From the NCBI GenBank assembly GCA_949299515.1, contig CASGAP010000012.1:157948-221947 (forward strand): a DNA stretch of 64,000 nt, read 5' to 3'. Numbering within the stretch: position 1 is the stretch's first letter; each line of letters starts with the position of its first letter. Shown piece by piece: positions 63,073 to 64,000 of this stretch. The position numbers were made by a program, and so were the translations under genes. The stretch is from an uncultured Desulfovibrionaceae bacterium (GTDB lineage Bacteria > Desulfobacterota > Desulfovibrionia > Desulfovibrionales > Desulfovibrionaceae). A model generated the notes under the pieces. The model was given only the letters and a program-made list of their open reading frames with translations, made no database searches and was not told the origin of the DNA.

Positions 63073-63104
63073 CGGCATAATTGCCGCAAAGCGGTTTTAT
63101 GCCG
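63073..63104. other. stem-loop upstream of the glycosyltransferase
   Basis: CGGCATAA (63073-63080) pairs with TTATGCCG (63097-63104), and an inner CCGC-AAA-GCGG pairs (63084-63094). An alternative hairpin GCGGCA/TGCCGC (63072-63087) competes with it. It lies about 80 bp upstream of the glycosyltransferase start. The remaining gap (62994-63213) shows nothing else I can support. Confidence 0.35.
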
Positions 63105-63213
63105 TTTTCCCAATTATTTGCTGCCGCTGTATCCTGCCGGCACACAACGGCACAAACTTCAAATTTTCAGCTGACGGCCCTTTTCCCAACTCCCAAAAAC
63201 AGCAAAAAAATTC

Positions 63214-63242
63214 TTGACCAAACAAAAAATTTACAGTAAATA
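63214..63242 (+). promoter_or_regulatory. predicted promoter of tRNA-Arg
   Basis: TTGACC (63214-63219) and TAAATA (63237-63242) are 17 bp apart, 11 bp upstream of the mature tRNA. Confidence 0.65.
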
Positions 63243-63253
63243 AATGCACGAAC

Positions 63254-63330
<77 letters not shown>

Positions 63331-63338
63331 GATTTTTT

Positions 63339-63367
63339 AAGGCTTATGAGAAATCATAAGCCTTTTT
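63339..63367 (+). terminator. Rho-independent terminator of tRNA-Arg
   Basis: The stem AAGGCTTATGA/TCATAAGCCTT (63339-63349 with 63354-63364) has a 4-nt loop and is followed by T. Confidence 0.85.
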
Positions 63368-63407
63368 CAGTTATCGGTTTAATACCGCTGAAACAAACAA
63401 GATACAC

Positions 63408-63436
63408 TTGACAAAAACCTAACAATATAATATTTA
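63408..63436 (+). promoter_or_regulatory. predicted promoter of the disrupted decarboxylase gene
   Basis: TTGACA (63408-63413) is followed after 17 bp by TATTTA (63431-63436), 28 bp before the start codon. Confidence 0.5.
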
Positions 63437-63464
63437 TTATCATAATTTTTTTTGCAGGTATTAA

Positions 63465-63584
63465 ATGAAAAATATTCTTATCACAGGCGGAACTGGATTT
63501 ATCGGCTCTAACCTTTGCATGAGACTGCACGGCGAAGGCAACAATATCATTTGCGTTGACAACAACTATACAGGCCGCATCGAA
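63465..63584 (+). pseudogene. UDP-glucuronate decarboxylase paralogue, cut after 40 codons by an insertion sequence
   Basis: The first 40 codons ([25 protein letters not shown]) closely match the start of the intact decarboxylase at 49993-50952 ([25 protein letters not shown]). Similarity ends at 63584, exactly where a sequence starting TGTAATACCCCC begins, the inverted end of an IS3-like element. The reading continues into the element to 63650 with unrelated residues. The remainder of the gene, if present, lies beyond the window. Confidence 0.88.
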
Positions 63585-64000
63585 TGTAATACCCCCATTA
63601 ATCAAGCAACTTTTAAGAGAATTTTTGGGTTGCTACTTTGTGCTTTTTGATGAACCTGATTTGGGGTTTTCCAACCTAAAGCGGAATGTAAATATTCTGA
63701 ATTATATTTATTAATCCAAGCAGTTAGTTTGCTTTCTACGTCTGAAAAACTTTCCCATTCTTCAAGCCACAGACATTCTTCTTTCATAGTCCGCATCATT
63801 CGTTCGGTGTCTGCATTCCCTTTTGGGTTATTATAGCTTGTAAGAATATGATTTATTTTGAGATTTTCACACTCCTTCATAAACTTTCTGCTTGTGGGCT
63901 GGCTGCCGTTGTCACTCATCAAATTAAGATGGTATTCTCTTACTCCTTCGGGAAAGTTAGCCTGCAAAGCCATATCCAATGCAGAGAGCCAGTCTTGGTT
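63585..64000 (-). mobile_element. IS3-family insertion sequence, one end (continues beyond window)
   Basis: The element starts with the 5'-TG typical of IS3 ends (TGTAATACCCCC at 63585), 17 bp beyond the transposase stop codon. The transposase gene is on the minus strand and runs off the window. The target is the 40th codon of a UDP-glucuronate decarboxylase gene. The opposite end and any target duplication cannot be seen. Confidence 0.85.
63602..64000 (-). CDS. IS3-family transposase OrfB, C-terminal part
   Basis: The frame is open to the window edge (133 visible residues, beginning [12 protein letters not shown]). It is the end of an integrase-core (rve) transposase: [13 protein letters not shown] contains the second Asp of the DDE triad, [19 protein letters not shown] the Glu, and the C-terminal [18 protein letters not shown] the usual IS3 motif. 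The reading frame appears intact in this part. Confidence 0.92.
   Translation of the reverse strand, partial: NQDWLSALDMALQANFPEGVREYHLNLMSDNGSQPTSRKFMKECENLKINHILTSYNNPKGNADTERMMRTMKEECLWLEEWESFSDVESKLTAWINKYNSEYLHSALGWKTPNQVHQKAQSSNPKILLKVA

Overview
The window looks like a stretch of chromosome from a Desulfovibrionaceae-type sulfate reducer or a close relative, of moderate GC for that group. The pointers are a fatty-acid block with the order yceD-rpmF-plsX-fabH-fabG-acpP-fabF-glyA, a siroheme decarboxylase (AhbA/AhbB type), a CbiK chelatase, HypA/HypB and SelA, and flagellar genes with sigma-54 features. The family assignment is an inference from gene content and order; no 16S rRNA gene is present.

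Layout. 0-8 kb (+): C-terminal part of a sigma-54 activator, a secreted TPR protein, pth, rho, an unknown bitopic membrane protein and pgl. 8.6-12.4 kb: pyrG (-), purQ (+) and an AT-rich glycosyltransferase split in two by a TA dinucleotide tract. 12.4-19 kb (-): the lipid/ribosome block. 19-24 kb (-): aminotransferase, cbiK, DUF523, purM and a membrane protein. 24-31.5 kb (+): AsmA-like protein, Tim44-like protein, murI, truA, an RluA-type synthase and an HPP protein. Then ackA (-), and flgE (+) behind a good sigma-54 promoter. 35-41 kb (-): an Mla-type lipid transport operon (permease, ATPase, MCE protein, lipoprotein) that ends in an Aas-like fusion with a degenerate acyltransferase domain; upstream lie hldE/rfaE2, trpS and an M50 protease. 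43-45.5 kb (-): a FlgO-type envelope operon and the siroheme decarboxylase. 45.6-48.6 kb (+): icd, an FmdB zinc ribbon protein and a DegP protease. 48.7-56 kb (-): UDP-glucose dehydrogenase, UDP-glucuronate decarboxylase and two tandem 807-residue hybrid histidine kinases. 56-61.3 kb (-): apeB, selA, folC, hypB and hypA packed as one operon. The right end has a YqiA-like hydrolase, a glycosyltransferase, tRNA-Arg(TCT), and a second UDP-glucuronate decarboxylase cut after 40 codons by an IS3-family element that runs off the window.

Most of this is housekeeping. The unusual signals are: (1) three (TA)7-9 tracts, one breaking a glycosyltransferase and two just ahead of the paired kinases, which together suggest slipped-strand variation of surface and signalling functions; (2) a structured repeat in three copies, two of them lying between a stop codon and its terminator; (3) a catalytically degenerate acyltransferase fused to an intact AMP-forming ligase in the lipid-transport operon; (4) the IS-disrupted sugar nucleotide gene; and (5) several dyad-symmetric candidate operators in promoter regions. 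No CRISPR array, prophage or obvious defence island was seen.
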